Notes: generated by a model not told the origin, from the letters alone. A DNA stretch of 32,278 nucleotides from an uncultured Lachnospiraceae bacterium (GCA_910588565.1 CAJUPF010000037.1:164-32441); one strand, 5' to 3'. Shown: positions 24,455 to 32,199, numbered from the stretch's first letter. Program-made: numbers and translations.

Positions 24455-25987
24455 TTACGGCTCGAACGTAATCGTCGCTGTCGCGATCTCCTCGCGAAAT
24501 CTCGCATCATGTTCTACAAACAGCATCGTTGGCCGATACTCCAACAACAGTTTTTCAATCTGCATTCTGGAAAACACATCAATATAGTTCAGCGGTTCAT
24601 CCCACACATACAGGTGCGCCGGAGTAAGCAGGCTTGCAGCAATCAGTACTTTCTTTTTCTGGCCTTCCGAATACTCCTCCATATGTTTCAAAAACTGTAC
24701 ACGTTCCAAATCAAGCTGCCGGAGTATGGAACAAAACAGGCTTTTATCCAGGTTCCGCTCCATACAAAATGCAGAAATACTGCCCTTTAGCATAGAAGTA
24801 TCCTGACTCACCCAGGAAATCACCAGCCCTGACGCCGTTTCACAAATGCCTGATTCTGTCACAGGCCAAAAGCGTTCCGCAAGTCCTGCCTTCTGCAATA
24901 TCATCTGAATCAGCGTTGATTTTCCGCACCCGTTTTCTCCATGCAAAGCGATTCGATCCCCTCTGTGGATGGCAAATGTCAAATCCGAAAAAACAGGCTC
25001 CTGTGCATCCGCATACTGTACAGCATACTCCCGGATATCCACAAGCCGTTCCTTATGATGCGCCAAAGGCGTAAGCCTTAAATTCACCGGCTGTTCCAAA
25101 TCTTTTAAAAGCCCTTCCTTTTCTCTGATTTCCCGTCCGATCCGCTGTTCCATCTGTTTGACCCGGCTCTGCATCTTTTTGGTCTTTGCGCCGATATAAG
25201 GTCTTGTTCCTTTCCCTCTGTCCGGCTCTTTCACCGGATCAAACCCTATCTTTGCAGCTTCATTTTTCTCTGCCCAACGGGCAGAGCGCGCCGCTGCCTG
25301 TTTCAGTCTTCCGATCTCCTTGAGATGCTTTTCGTTTTCTGCTTTTGCAAACTGATCGTTCCGGCGTTTATTCTCCCACCAGCTGGAAAAATTTCCGCTC
25401 TGGACTTCGATTGTCTGCCTGTTTAAAACAAGGACATGATCCACACAGGCATCCAGCAAATCTCTGTCATGGGATACCAGGATAAAACCCTTTTTAGAAG
25501 CCAGATATGCTTTTACCTGTTCTCTGGAATTTTGATCCAGATGATTTGTCGGTTCATCAATCAGCAGGAAATCATTTTCCCCGGAAAACAGAACAGCAAG
25601 CAAAACCTTCGTCCGTTCTCCAGGGCTTAACGTCCCAAACGGCCTGTATAAAATTTCCGCACTTTCAGAAAGCTGTTCCAGTTCACAAATCACACGCCAA
25701 AGTTCGCATTGCTGTTTGATATCCTCGATAAATTCCGCTGCAGGCAGCTGCATTTGCACCTCGCTTACCGTGTATGGAAAATAATCAAACACCGTCGATG
25801 TGCGAATACTTCCGCTATAAGAAAATTTCCCCATCAGCAGGTTTAGAAACGTCGATTTTCCCTTACCATTCCGGCCGATAAACCCCAGTTTCCAGTCAGT
25901 ATCAATAGAAAATGATACATCTTCAAATATATTGTCAAAGCTTCCTTCATAGGAAAACGTCAGGTTCGTTACATAAATCTGTGCCAT
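24455..25987 (-). CDS. ABC-F ribosome protection protein, Lsa-like
   Basis: 510 residues from the ATG at 25987 (AGGAGG seven bases upstream). Two ABC domains without membrane helices: first Walker A GRNGKGKS (38-45), signature LSPGE (120-124), LIDEPTNHLD (142-151); an interdomain linker rich in charged residues about 200-310; second Walker A GENGCGKS (350-357), signature YSEGQ (439-443), and WDEPLNYID (462-470), a form typical of the Lsa/Vga/Sal groups. ABC-F proteins of this group bind stalled ribosomes and dislodge lincosamide, streptogramin A and pleuromutilin antibiotics. Drug range cannot be assigned without phylogeny. Its long leader with upstream ORF and terminator strongly suggests antibiotic-induced expression. 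A gene-regulatory or housekeeping ABC-F is the alternative. Confidence 0.9.
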   Translation of the reverse strand: MAQIYVTNLTFSYEGSFDNIFEDVSFSIDTDWKLGFIGRNGKGKSTFLNLLMGKFSYSGSIRTSTVFDYFPYTVSEVQMQLPAAEFIEDIKQQCELWRVICELEQLSESAEILYRPFGTLSPGERTKVLLAVLFSGENDFLLIDEPTNHLDQNSREQVKAYLASKKGFILVSHDRDLLDACVDHVLVLNRQTIEVQSGNFSSWWENKRRNDQFAKAENEKHLKEIGRLKQAAARSARWAEKNEAAKIGFDPVKEPDRGKGTRPYIGAKTKKMQSRVKQMEQRIGREIREKEGLLKDLEQPVNLRLTPLAHHKERLVDIREYAVQYADAQEPVFSDLTFAIHRGDRIALHGENGCGKSTLIQMILQKAGLAERFWPVTESGICETASGLVISWVSQDTSMLKGSISAFCMERNLDKSLFCSILRQLDLERVQFLKHMEEYSEGQKKKVLIAASLLTPAHLYVWDEPLNYIDVFSRMQIEKLLLEYRPTMLFVEHDARFREEIATATITFEP

Positions 25988-26017
25988 ATGCATCCCTCCT
26001 CTTATGGTTTTACATAC

Positions 26018-26048
26018 AAAAAAAGAACTATTTGCCGCCAAACAGTTC
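26018..26048 (-). terminator. Intrinsic terminator in the ABC-F leader
   Basis: Minus strand: 10-bp stem (arms 26039-26048 and 26025-26034, one G-U pair), 4-nt loop GCGG, then seven T residues (26018-26024). It ends about 30 nt before the ABC-F start codon, so it must be bypassed for expression. Confidence 0.9.
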
Positions 26049-26067
26049 CATTACATACTATAACCTC

Positions 26068-26089
26068 AAAAAAGTACGCCTTAGCATAC
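26068..26089 (-). terminator. Weaker hairpin with T-run in the ABC-F leader
   Basis: Minus strand GTATGC-TAAG-GCGTAC (six pairs including one U-G) followed by six T residues (26068-26073). It lies just upstream of the strong terminator. It may be a second terminator or a pause site. Confidence 0.55.
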
Positions 26090-26323
26090 ATTCACACCGA
26101 AGCGCAGCTGCATCAGCAGCGATATCACTTCTTTTTCTGCACACAAAAAGAGAGGTTATGAGAACATAATCCACTTCTGGCAGCATGATACCAAAGCATG
26201 TCTGAATATACTTTCCAAACATACTCTGACAGTATACAGCGGATGCTCCATCCCAAAGCCTATACACGCCGGAACAAAACTCCCTCTGATATACTGAAAA
26301 AACGTCATGCAATCAAAAGTAAA

Positions 26324-26335
26324 TTATCTCCTCAT
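26324..26335 (-). CDS. Three-codon upstream ORF (Met-Arg-Arg) of the ABC-F leader
   Basis: ATG-AGG-AGA-TAA with GAGAGAGGTG five bases before the ATG, starting about 24 nt after the predicted transcription start. Very short upstream ORFs sense ribosome-targeting drugs in the leaders of some ABC-F genes; the Listeria lmo0919 (rli53) leader is the precedent I recall. The strength of the ribosome site and its place at the very front of the leader argue against chance. Confidence 0.65.
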   Translation of the reverse strand: MRR

Positions 26336-26365
26336 CTTTTCACCTCTCTCTTTTGGACTGGGGAT

Positions 26366-26394
26366 ATTCTAACAAACTATTTTTTCTTTGTCAA
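26366..26394 (-). promoter_or_regulatory. Promoter of the ABC-F gene
   Basis: Minus strand: -35 TTGACA (26389-26394), 17-bp spacer, -10 TAGAAT (26366-26371) with an extended TGT. The -35 overlaps the stop codon of the upstream helix-hairpin-helix gene. A near-consensus promoter fits constitutive initiation with control by attenuation. Confidence 0.88.
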
Positions 26395-26672
26395 TCCTCA
26401 TTTTCCGGATATTCTTTCCCTTTCCAATACCACCATTTCAATTTTTGGGGATCGTGCTGCTCATGCTCCGCATAATATACCGCGCAGCGAAATACGTACA
26501 AAACGCATCTGTCATCCTGATATCCCTTTTTCAGACAGTTCAGATGATAGAGTTCTTCCGGAACCTTCCCTTTCAGATCTGCGATTGTATGTATGCCAAT
26601 ATTTCTCAAATGCTGCGCCATATTTTTCCCGACTCCTGGTATTTTTGTCAGATCACAGATTTCTTCTCGCAT
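26391..26672 (-). CDS. Small helix-hairpin-helix protein (Cdd1/pathogenicity-locus family)
   Basis: 93 residues from the ATG at 26672, chosen because GAGGTG lies six bases upstream; a GTG three codons earlier would overlap that site. The N-terminus has a helix-hairpin-helix unit (LTKIPGVGKNMAQHLRNIGI, about 8-27), which usually binds DNA backbone. The C-terminal half is rich in Trp, Tyr and His and resembles the Cdd1 family of about 95 residues, of unknown function. It follows the GrpB-family gene by 47 nt. The stop codon overlaps the ABC-F -35 box. Confidence 0.82.
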   Translation of the reverse strand: MREEICDLTKIPGVGKNMAQHLRNIGIHTIADLKGKVPEELYHLNCLKKGYQDDRCVLYVFRCAVYYAEHEQHDPQKLKWWYWKGKEYPENED

Positions 26673-26719
26673 TCTTTTCACCTCTTATTCCTGCGGCTTT
26701 ATTTTGCTGCTGTTTTCTA

Positions 26720-27322
26720 TTATTCTTGAAAAAAACTAATCTGATTCCTGCTGTTGCCATACCTGTTAGGATAAAGCGCTCTGGCTCGTTCTGTGTATGT
26801 TTCAATAAAAGCTGTTTTGGCTTCCGTATATCCATCCCGGTTATGCTCATACTGTTTCCATAATCCAAGCTTTAGCTGCTCATAAGCCTTTGCCGTGTCC
26901 GGATGCGCATTCAAATAATCCCGAAAGTACAATTCACGGTTATCTCCGGCAAAGCGAAGATGCAGATGATACACTTTTTGGGCGAAACCGTTCTTCGTAT
27001 AGCCCCGGTTGAATGAGATACGGTCTTGTTTCTCGGCCATTCTGGTAAAACCGATTCGTTCTATGACTTTTGCAACTGCTTCTATATCTTCGTCTGCGTC
27101 GATTTCAACCAAAATATCGATAATCGGCTTTGCCCATATCTCTTTTATTGCCGTACTTCCAATATGGGCAATTCGTCTGATCTGAAACGGATGTAACGCA
27201 TCTGACAATATGCGTTCCTGTTCCGCATAGTAATCCTTCCACTCCGGTCTGTGTTCTGTAAGAAAAATCGGAAAAATCTCCCACAGTTCTTCCAATGTCA
27301 GTTCTGAAAGTTCTCTGCCCAT
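26720..27322 (-). CDS. GrpB family protein (UPF0157)
   Basis: 200 residues. The pattern AHIGSTAIKEIWAKPIIDIL (about 53-72) is the GrpB signature and resembles the GS-x-D core of nucleotidyltransferases; YHLHLRFAG and LYFRDYLNAHP follow as in the family. Members are thought to be minimal nucleotidyltransferases acting on small molecules; substrate and role are not established, and it is unrelated to the GrpE chaperone partner. AGGAGA stands seven bases before the ATG. Likely co-transcribed with the helix-hairpin-helix gene downstream. Confidence 0.92.
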   Translation of the reverse strand: MGRELSELTLEELWEIFPIFLTEHRPEWKDYYAEQERILSDALHPFQIRRIAHIGSTAIKEIWAKPIIDILVEIDADEDIEAVAKVIERIGFTRMAEKQDRISFNRGYTKNGFAQKVYHLHLRFAGDNRELYFRDYLNAHPDTAKAYEQLKLGLWKQYEHNRDGYTEAKTAFIETYTERARALYPNRYGNSRNQISFFQE

Positions 27323-27369
27323 CTGATAATCTCCTGCTTATCCATTCTTCTATATGATTTACTCCGAAA

Positions 27370-27503
27370 TCACTGCGGAAAGTTCAGCCGTTCCCTTCCT
27401 TTTTCTGTATCAACATTGGAATACAGACGCTCCAGTTTGAAATGCTGCCATCCGGCAACACTGTAAAATGGGCTCAGCAGCAATTTTAGTACCGGAATGA
27501 TTT
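27370..27503 (-). pseudogene. Unidentified coding fragment after nadA
   Basis: In the 181-bp gap between nadA and the GrpB gene, one minus frame is open for about 44 codons right after the nadA stop and ends at 27370. It contains FYSVAGWQHFKLERLYSNVD and ends ERLNFPQ, a composition that looks like real protein. There is no start codon with a ribosome site, so it is probably the surviving 3' end of a lost gene. I do not recognise the family. It could be non-coding. Confidence 0.3.
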
Positions 27504-28421
27504 TCAACCACGCTCCAGCATTGTGTCAATACACTTCCGCGCTTGTGCTAGTACATCCGGCTTTAGCTTGATTTCCTCGCCGCCCGTTCCCTGTATGCAA
27601 TGATACACATCCATCAAAGTAGTAAGCTTCATATTACTACAGATACAGTCTTTCGACAAGGCGTAAAAATGTTTTCCGGGACAGGCAAACTGCAGATGCT
27701 GTACAATGCTGTTTTCTGTGCCGATAATAAACTCACTGTGATCACTTTCTTTTGCATACTGCATAATTCCGGTTGTGCTCCCGACATAATCTGCCTCTGC
27801 AGAGATTTCCGGAAGACACTCCGGGTGAACGAACAGCAATGCATCCGGATGAAGCCTGCGTGCTTGTTCCACATCCCGGACAGAAACCTGGGTATGCGTG
27901 GGGCATCCGCCCTGACAGAATACAAAATGTTTCTCTGGAATCTGGCTGGCCGTCCATGCGCCCAGATTACAGTCCGGGATAAACAGAATATTCGGATTCT
28001 CAAGGCGGCGCAGGATATCCACGGCAGACGAAGACGTCACACAGACATCACAGGCTGTTTTCAATTCTGCTGAAGTATTGATATATGCTGCCACAGCATA
28101 GCCCGGATACTGTTCTTTCAGTCTTTTTAGCTGCTCTGTATCGATCTGATCCGCCATGGGACAGCCTGCCTGCGGATGAGAAAGCAGCACTCTTTTTTGG
28201 GGCGAGAGAATCTTCACCGTCTCTGCCATAAAACGGACGCCGCACATCAGTATAGTTTTTTGATCTGCTTTGGCGGCTTCCAGGCTTAATCCAAAAGAAT
28301 CCCCTACATAATCCGCGACTTCCCAGATATCCTGGCTCTGATATGCATGAGCTAAAATACAGATATCCTGTTCTTTTTTCAGTCTGAGGATTTCATCTTG
28401 AAGTGATTTTGTTGCAAACAT
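27504..28421 (-). CDS. nadA: Quinolinate synthase NadA
   Basis: 305 residues from the ATG at 28421 (AAGGAGG five bases upstream); the open frame extends 11 codons further but lacks a ribosome site. NadA condenses iminoaspartate from NadB with dihydroxyacetone phosphate to quinolinate, using a [4Fe-4S] cluster. Cysteines with the expected spacing are C87 (AGCPMAD), C173 (GGCPTH) and C261 (CSNMK). Other family marks are ILAHAYQ near the start, MCGVRFMAET, VHPEC and GSTTGI. The length fits the short NadA form of Clostridia. It is transcribed away from nadB-nadC-niaR under its own consensus promoter. Confidence 0.97.
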   Translation of the reverse strand: MFATKSLQDEILRLKKEQDICILAHAYQSQDIWEVADYVGDSFGLSLEAAKADQKTILMCGVRFMAETVKILSPQKRVLLSHPQAGCPMADQIDTEQLKRLKEQYPGYAVAAYINTSAELKTACDVCVTSSSAVDILRRLENPNILFIPDCNLGAWTASQIPEKHFVFCQGGCPTHTQVSVRDVEQARRLHPDALLFVHPECLPEISAEADYVGSTTGIMQYAKESDHSEFIIGTENSIVQHLQFACPGKHFYALSKDCICSNMKLTTLMDVYHCIQGTGGEEIKLKPDVLAQARKCIDTMLERG

Positions 28422-28492
28422 GTTTTCCTCCTTCTGGCGCACCTGCTGCGTCATCCAGGTAACTACGGCGGTTACCTCTCTTTTTTGTACTG

Positions 28493-28521
28493 ATTATATA
28501 GAAACATCGAAATACTGTCAA
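28493..28521 (-). promoter_or_regulatory. nadA: Consensus promoter of nadA
   Basis: Minus strand: TTGACA (28516-28521), 17-bp spacer, TATAAT (28493-28498), a full match to the sigma-A consensus. Such a strong promoter implies repression when NAD precursors are plentiful. The leader has a GGTAAC/GTTACC hairpin before the ribosome site. Confidence 0.9.
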
Positions 28522-28546
28522 TACAATGTTGTTTACAATTATATTG

Positions 28547-28566
28547 TTATATGTCTTGTCATATAA
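28547..28566. promoter_or_regulatory. Candidate NiaR operator at the nadA/nadB divergent promoters
   Basis: Perfect inverted repeat TTATATG-TCTTGT-CATATAA, overlapping the -35 box of nadB and 25 bp from that of nadA. A second shorter palindrome, ACAAT-TAT-ATTGT, lies at 28535-28547. The downstream gene niaR encodes the NAD repressor, so a site here is expected. The assignment is by position and symmetry; I could not run a motif search. Confidence 0.6.
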
Positions 28567-28584
28567 AAAGATATATGCTATACT
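28556..28584 (+). promoter_or_regulatory. Promoter of nadB-nadC-niaR
   Basis: -35 TTGTCA (28556-28561), 17-bp spacer, -10 TATACT (28579-28584) with an extended TGC. The -35 is inside the palindrome at 28547-28566, a classic place for repression. Confidence 0.82.
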
Positions 28585-28649
28585 GTAAAACCAGAACAAT
28601 CCATATGTGCAGTACATGCACACAGAACAAGGGAAAAGGAACTAGCAGG

Positions 28650-29951
28650 ATGAAAACAGATATTTTAATTGCCGGGTGCGGCTGCAGCGGTTTATACTGC
28701 GCACTGCAGCTTCCGGAAGAAATGCAGATTACCATACTTACCAAATCGGATCTTACCAGCAGTGACTCCTTTCTTGCGCAGGGAGGAATCTGTATGCTGA
28801 AAGACGAATCCGATTATGCCAGTTATTTTGAGGATACTCTGCGGGCAGGCCATTATGAAAATGATCGCACGTCTGTGGATATTATGATCCGCTCGTCGGG
28901 AACTGTCATACAGGATCTGATCTCCTATGATGTGGACTTCCAGCGGGATGCAACAGGAAATCTGGCATTTACAAGAGAAGGCGCACATTCCAAAAACCGG
29001 ATTTTATTTCACGAAGACGTTACCGGAAAAGAAATCACAGAAAAGCTTCTTGCAAAGGTACAAAGGATGCCAAATGTAACACTGATGGAACATACTGCGC
29101 TATTAGATATTCTCTGTATGGAAAACACCTGTTTTGGAGGCGTGATACGGTGTGCGGACGGCAGCTTAGATACGATAGACGCATCTGTTACCATACTGGC
29201 AACCGGCGGCATTGGCGGATTATACAAGCATTCCACCAATTTCCGCCATTTAACCGGTGACGCTCTTGCAATTGCCATCCGGCATCGGATTGCGCTGAAA
29301 GACATCAATTATGTGCAGATTCATCCTACCACGCTCTATTCTCCCGACGACAGCGGCCGCAGTTTTCTGATTTCCGAATCTGTCCGCGGAGAGGGGGCAA
29401 AGCTTTATAATAAAAGCTATCAGCGTTTTGTAAATGAACTGCTCCCAAGAGATCAGCTGACCGCAGCGATTTTCGCGCAGATGCAGAAAGATCATACGGA
29501 TTATGTCTGGGAAGATCTGCGTACCATTCCTGCAGATGAATTGTATCATCATTTTCCAAATATTGTTGCACATTGCGCTTCTATGGGATATGATGTAACA
29601 AAAGAATGTATTCCGGTCGTTCCGGCACAGCACTATTTTATGGGCGGCATTGCCGTAAATCATAACAGCCTTACGTCCATGAAGCGCCTGTATGCCATAG
29701 GCGAAACGGCATGCAATGGCGTACACGGAAGGAACCGCCTTGCCAGCAATTCTTTATTGGAAAGTCTTGTTTTTGCAAAACGGGCAGCGGCGGATATCGC
29801 CTTACATACAACTGACCTGCAGACTGCATCCTGTCCGGTTCCCTCAGCAGATCTGACCGCTTATCAAGACAGCAATGCATTAAAAGCAGAATATCAGACC
29901 ATGGTTCTGCATGAAATTGCACATGCCGACGGCCAGAGCCAGTCTGCGTAG
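28650..29951 (+). CDS. nadB: L-aspartate oxidase NadB
   Basis: 433 residues from the ATG at 28650, which has AAGGA nine bases upstream; the frame stays open 33 codons further up, but that stretch overlaps the promoter. FAD-binding GxGxxG is GCGCSG (9-14). Further marks are the LAQGGI segment (42-47), ATGGIGGLY (184-192), QIHPTTLY (223-230), RGEGAKLYN (246-254), HYFMGGI (328-334) and RLASNSLLE (363-371). It oxidises L-aspartate to iminoaspartate, feeding NadA. The protein is about 100 residues shorter than the Escherichia coli enzyme and lacks much of the C-terminal helical domain, as is usual in Clostridia. Confidence 0.96.
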   Translation: MKTDILIAGCGCSGLYCALQLPEEMQITILTKSDLTSSDSFLAQGGICMLKDESDYASYFEDTLRAGHYENDRTSVDIMIRSSGTVIQDLISYDVDFQRDATGNLAFTREGAHSKNRILFHEDVTGKEITEKLLAKVQRMPNVTLMEHTALLDILCMENTCFGGVIRCADGSLDTIDASVTILATGGIGGLYKHSTNFRHLTGDALAIAIRHRIALKDINYVQIHPTTLYSPDDSGRSFLISESVRGEGAKLYNKSYQRFVNELLPRDQLTAAIFAQMQKDHTDYVWEDLRTIPADELYHHFPNIVAHCASMGYDVTKECIPVVPAQHYFMGGIAVNHNSLTSMKRLYAIGETACNGVHGRNRLASNSLLESLVFAKRAAADIALHTTDLQTASCPVPSADLTAYQDSNALKAEYQTMVLHEIAHADGQSQSA

Positions 29952-30001
29952 TAACCATCCTATAGGAAAACAAATAAATTTTTATTGGAAAGGAAATATT
30001 T

Positions 30002-30901
30002 ATGTTTGATCCAATTACATTAAAATTAAATGCAGATCCTCTGATTTTAAGCGCATTAAAAGAGGATATCACAAGCGAAGATGTTTCTACCAACAGCGTT
30101 ATGCCCTTTGCCAGACAGGGAAAAGCCGATCTGATCTGTAAACAGGACGGCGTTATCTGCGGACTGCAGATATTTGAACGGGTATTTCAGCTTTTATCCG
30201 AACATATCCCGGCGTCATCCGACATCCATACAGCGGCAGAATTTTCTGTCAGCGACGGCGATTCTGTTCAATATGGACAGCTGATCGGAACAATCAGCGG
30301 AGATATCCGCATCCTGTTAAGCGGTGAGCGGACTGCCCTGAATTATCTGCAGCGCATGAGCGGAATTGCTACCTACACCCGTTCTGTAGCAGATTTATTA
30401 AAAGATACGGATATCAAGCTTTTAGATACGAGAAAAACCTCGCCCAATAACCGTATTTTTGAAAAATACGCGGTCCGGATTGGAGGCGGAACGAACCACA
30501 GGTACAATCTTTCCGATGGCGTTCTGTTAAAAGATAACCATATCTTAGCCGCAGGCGGCGTTGGCCGCGCAATTCGGATGGCCAAAGAATATGCTCCCTT
30601 CGTCCGGAAAATTGAGATTGAAACGGAATCCTTAGATATGGTAAAAGAAGCTGTAGAAGCAGGCGCTGATATTATTATGCTGGATAATATGGAGCCTGCG
30701 CAGATCAAAGAAGCCGCAGCCTATATTGCAGGAAGATCCGAGATCGAAGTTTCCGGCAATGTAACACGGGAATTGATTGCCAGTCTTTCGGATCTTGGCG
30801 TGGATTACATTTCCAGCGGCGCATTGACCCACTCCGCTCCGATTTTAGATCTTTCCCTAAAAAACCTGCATGCAGTAAGCGGCCAAGTAACCGCTCCCTG
30901 A
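30002..30901 (+). CDS. nadC: Nicotinate-nucleotide pyrophosphorylase NadC
   Basis: 299 residues. It converts quinolinate and PRPP to nicotinate mononucleotide with release of CO2. Visible family blocks: EDITSEDVST (21-30), GERTALNYLQRMSGIAT (108-124), DTRKTSPNNR (142-151) and the long GGGTNHR...LLKDNH block (161-180) that carries the Arg, His and Lys residues of the active site. A C-terminal VSGNV and ISSGALTHS match the phosphate-binding end of the barrel. It follows nadB by 50 nt with GGAAAGGA before the ATG and is part of the same operon. Confidence 0.97.
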   Translation: MFDPITLKLNADPLILSALKEDITSEDVSTNSVMPFARQGKADLICKQDGVICGLQIFERVFQLLSEHIPASSDIHTAAEFSVSDGDSVQYGQLIGTISGDIRILLSGERTALNYLQRMSGIATYTRSVADLLKDTDIKLLDTRKTSPNNRIFEKYAVRIGGGTNHRYNLSDGVLLKDNHILAAGGVGRAIRMAKEYAPFVRKIEIETESLDMVKEAVEAGADIIMLDNMEPAQIKEAAAYIAGRSEIEVSGNVTRELIASLSDLGVDYISSGALTHSAPILDLSLKNLHAVSGQVTAP

Positions 30902-30970
30902 CTGCATCAGCTTTCTTAATAAAGCCTGCCAGGGACAGCCAACCGCTTATTTAGAAAGGAGTCAGTACAG

Positions 30971-31549
30971 ATGAATGGAGAAGAACGCAGAAACCAGATT
31001 TTTCAAATACTCTCCGGCAGCAGCCAGCCGGTATCCGGCGCTGCCCTTGCAAAGCAATTTCAGGTCAGCCGTCAGGTGATTGTACAGGATATTGCGCTGC
31101 TGCGCGCCAATGGAGCAGAAATTTTTTCCGCCAGCCGCGGCTATCTGATTCCGAAAGAAAAAAGGGCAGCCAGCCGTATTCTGAAGGTATTCCATACAGA
31201 CGCGGAGACAGAAGAAGAACTGAATCTGGTGGTAGATTCCGGCGGTAAGGTGCAGGATGTATTTATTTACCATAAGGCGTATGGTGTGGTACGGGCGGAT
31301 ATGAATATCCGTTCCCGGCAGGACATTCAAAACTTTATGAAAGACATCCGTTCCGGCAAATCGAGCCTGCTGAAAAACGTAACCGCGGGCTATCATTATC
31401 ATACGATTCTCGCAGAGGATGAACAGACACTGGATTTGATTCAGGAAAAATTCCGCGAGAGGGGACTGTTAGCAAAGCTGCAGGACTATGAACCGGTTAA
31501 TTTTTGGGAAAAAACAGTAAAAACAGAGCTGGCGGAGGATAACAGATAA
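30971..31549 (+). CDS. niaR: NAD biosynthesis transcriptional repressor NiaR
   Basis: 192 residues. An N-terminal winged-helix domain (about 5-58, with GAALAKQFQVSRQVIVQDIA) is followed by a 3H domain with conserved histidines H75, H101 and H142/H144, the metal and ligand site. NiaR (YrxA) binds nicotinic acid as co-repressor and shuts off nad and niacin-uptake genes in Firmicutes. It is the last gene of nadB-nadC-niaR, 69 nt after nadC with AAAGGAG nine bases before the ATG, which suggests autoregulation. The palindrome at 28547-28566 is its likely operator. No clear terminator follows in the 82-bp gap to the convergent thioesterase gene. Confidence 0.95.
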   Translation: MNGEERRNQIFQILSGSSQPVSGAALAKQFQVSRQVIVQDIALLRANGAEIFSASRGYLIPKEKRAASRILKVFHTDAETEEELNLVVDSGGKVQDVFIYHKAYGVVRADMNIRSRQDIQNFMKDIRSGKSSLLKNVTAGYHYHTILAEDEQTLDLIQEKFRERGLLAKLQDYEPVNFWEKTVKTELAEDNR

Positions 31550-31631
31550 TGCTATTCTCCGCTCAGCTGCTGTATTTTATCTCCCATGTTCCATGATATT
31601 GCGCAAATAGTTTCTGATTATTAGCAATCTT

Positions 31632-32108
31632 TTAAAATCCCTCGATCTTCCTTTGAATCCGCAGTTCCCTCCTCTTTTTTGCTGCCTCCCATTCCGCCCG
31701 TTCCCCTTCTGTTTCCAGCAAAACAGACGGCACCTGCCGTGGAACGCCCTCGGAATCTACTGCTACCAATGTTAAATATGCCCGGTTAATAGGCCTGCGG
31801 ACTCCCTGGGGATCTTCCACATACGTATCCACACGGACTTCCATAGAAGTCGTCCCCACATAGGTTATTCTTGCAGTCAATACAACCAGATCATTCTGAA
31901 AAGCTCCCCGGATAAACCTGAGATTGTCTACAGACGCCGTAGTAATCATTCCGCCGGAATGCCGCATACCTGTCAGTCCCGCAATTTCATCAATCCACTC
32001 CATCAGCTGCCCGCCAAATAACCTCCCCGCAGCATTTAAGTGCTCCGGACGCACCTGATAAATATGTTCTATACTGGAATCCGCAATTCTCTTTACTTTC
32101 TGTTCCAT
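31632..32108 (-). CDS. Hotdog-fold acyl-CoA thioesterase (YkhA/YciA type)
   Basis: 158 residues. The hotdog domain (about 14-125) has the family pattern HLNAAGRLFGGQLMEWIDEI (23-42), where the N and D/E residues are catalytic in related enzymes, followed by VDNLRFIRGAFQNDLV and YVGTTSMEVRV. A charged helical tail of about 25 residues ends the protein. It should hydrolyse acyl-CoA thioesters in the cytosol; chain-length preference is unknown. AGGAGG lies nine bases before the ATG. It converges on niaR and is not linked to any neighbour. Confidence 0.93.
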   Translation of the reverse strand: MEQKVKRIADSSIEHIYQVRPEHLNAAGRLFGGQLMEWIDEIAGLTGMRHSGGMITTASVDNLRFIRGAFQNDLVVLTARITYVGTTSMEVRVDTYVEDPQGVRRPINRAYLTLVAVDSEGVPRQVPSVLLETEGERAEWEAAKKRRELRIQRKIEGF

Positions 32109-32199
32109 CCTGTTTTCCCTCCTGCTATCCTGTCTTCCCGCAACGATTCGGCCTTTGGCTTTGTAGTTACCAAATCCTGCTGATTTCTCTATGTATTTT

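Larger units (their letters stand above)
25988..26359 (-). promoter_or_regulatory. Long structured leader (attenuator) of the ABC-F gene
   Basis: About 370 nt from the predicted start site to the ABC-F start codon hold no convincing gene. The leader contains, in order, a three-codon ORF with a strong ribosome site, several small hairpins (for example GCTGC-TGAT-GCAGC), a weak hairpin with six T residues, and a strong terminator just before the ABC-F ribosome site. An 8-bp long-range pairing between 26152-26159 and 26060-26067 could compete with the weak hairpin. The layout matches ribosome-mediated attenuation known for ABC-F genes in Firmicutes. Confidence 0.75.

Noticed and set aside
26058..26312. 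An 84-codon minus-strand ORF in the ABC-F leader
   Set aside because: It would start at TTG without a ribosome site and spans the hairpins of the leader. An overlapping frame from ATG 26308 (about 48 codons) also lacks a ribosome site. Only the three-codon ORF has a proper one.
28422..28487. A NAD riboswitch in the nadA leader
   Set aside because: Only one short GGTAAC/GTTACC hairpin is visible, without the conserved NAD-I or NAD-II cores, and NiaR control explains the region better.
28551..28649. An N-terminal extension of NadB from 28551
   Set aside because: That stretch overlaps the -35 and -10 boxes and encodes a Cys-rich segment unlike NadB; the FAD motif begins properly just after the ATG at 28650.
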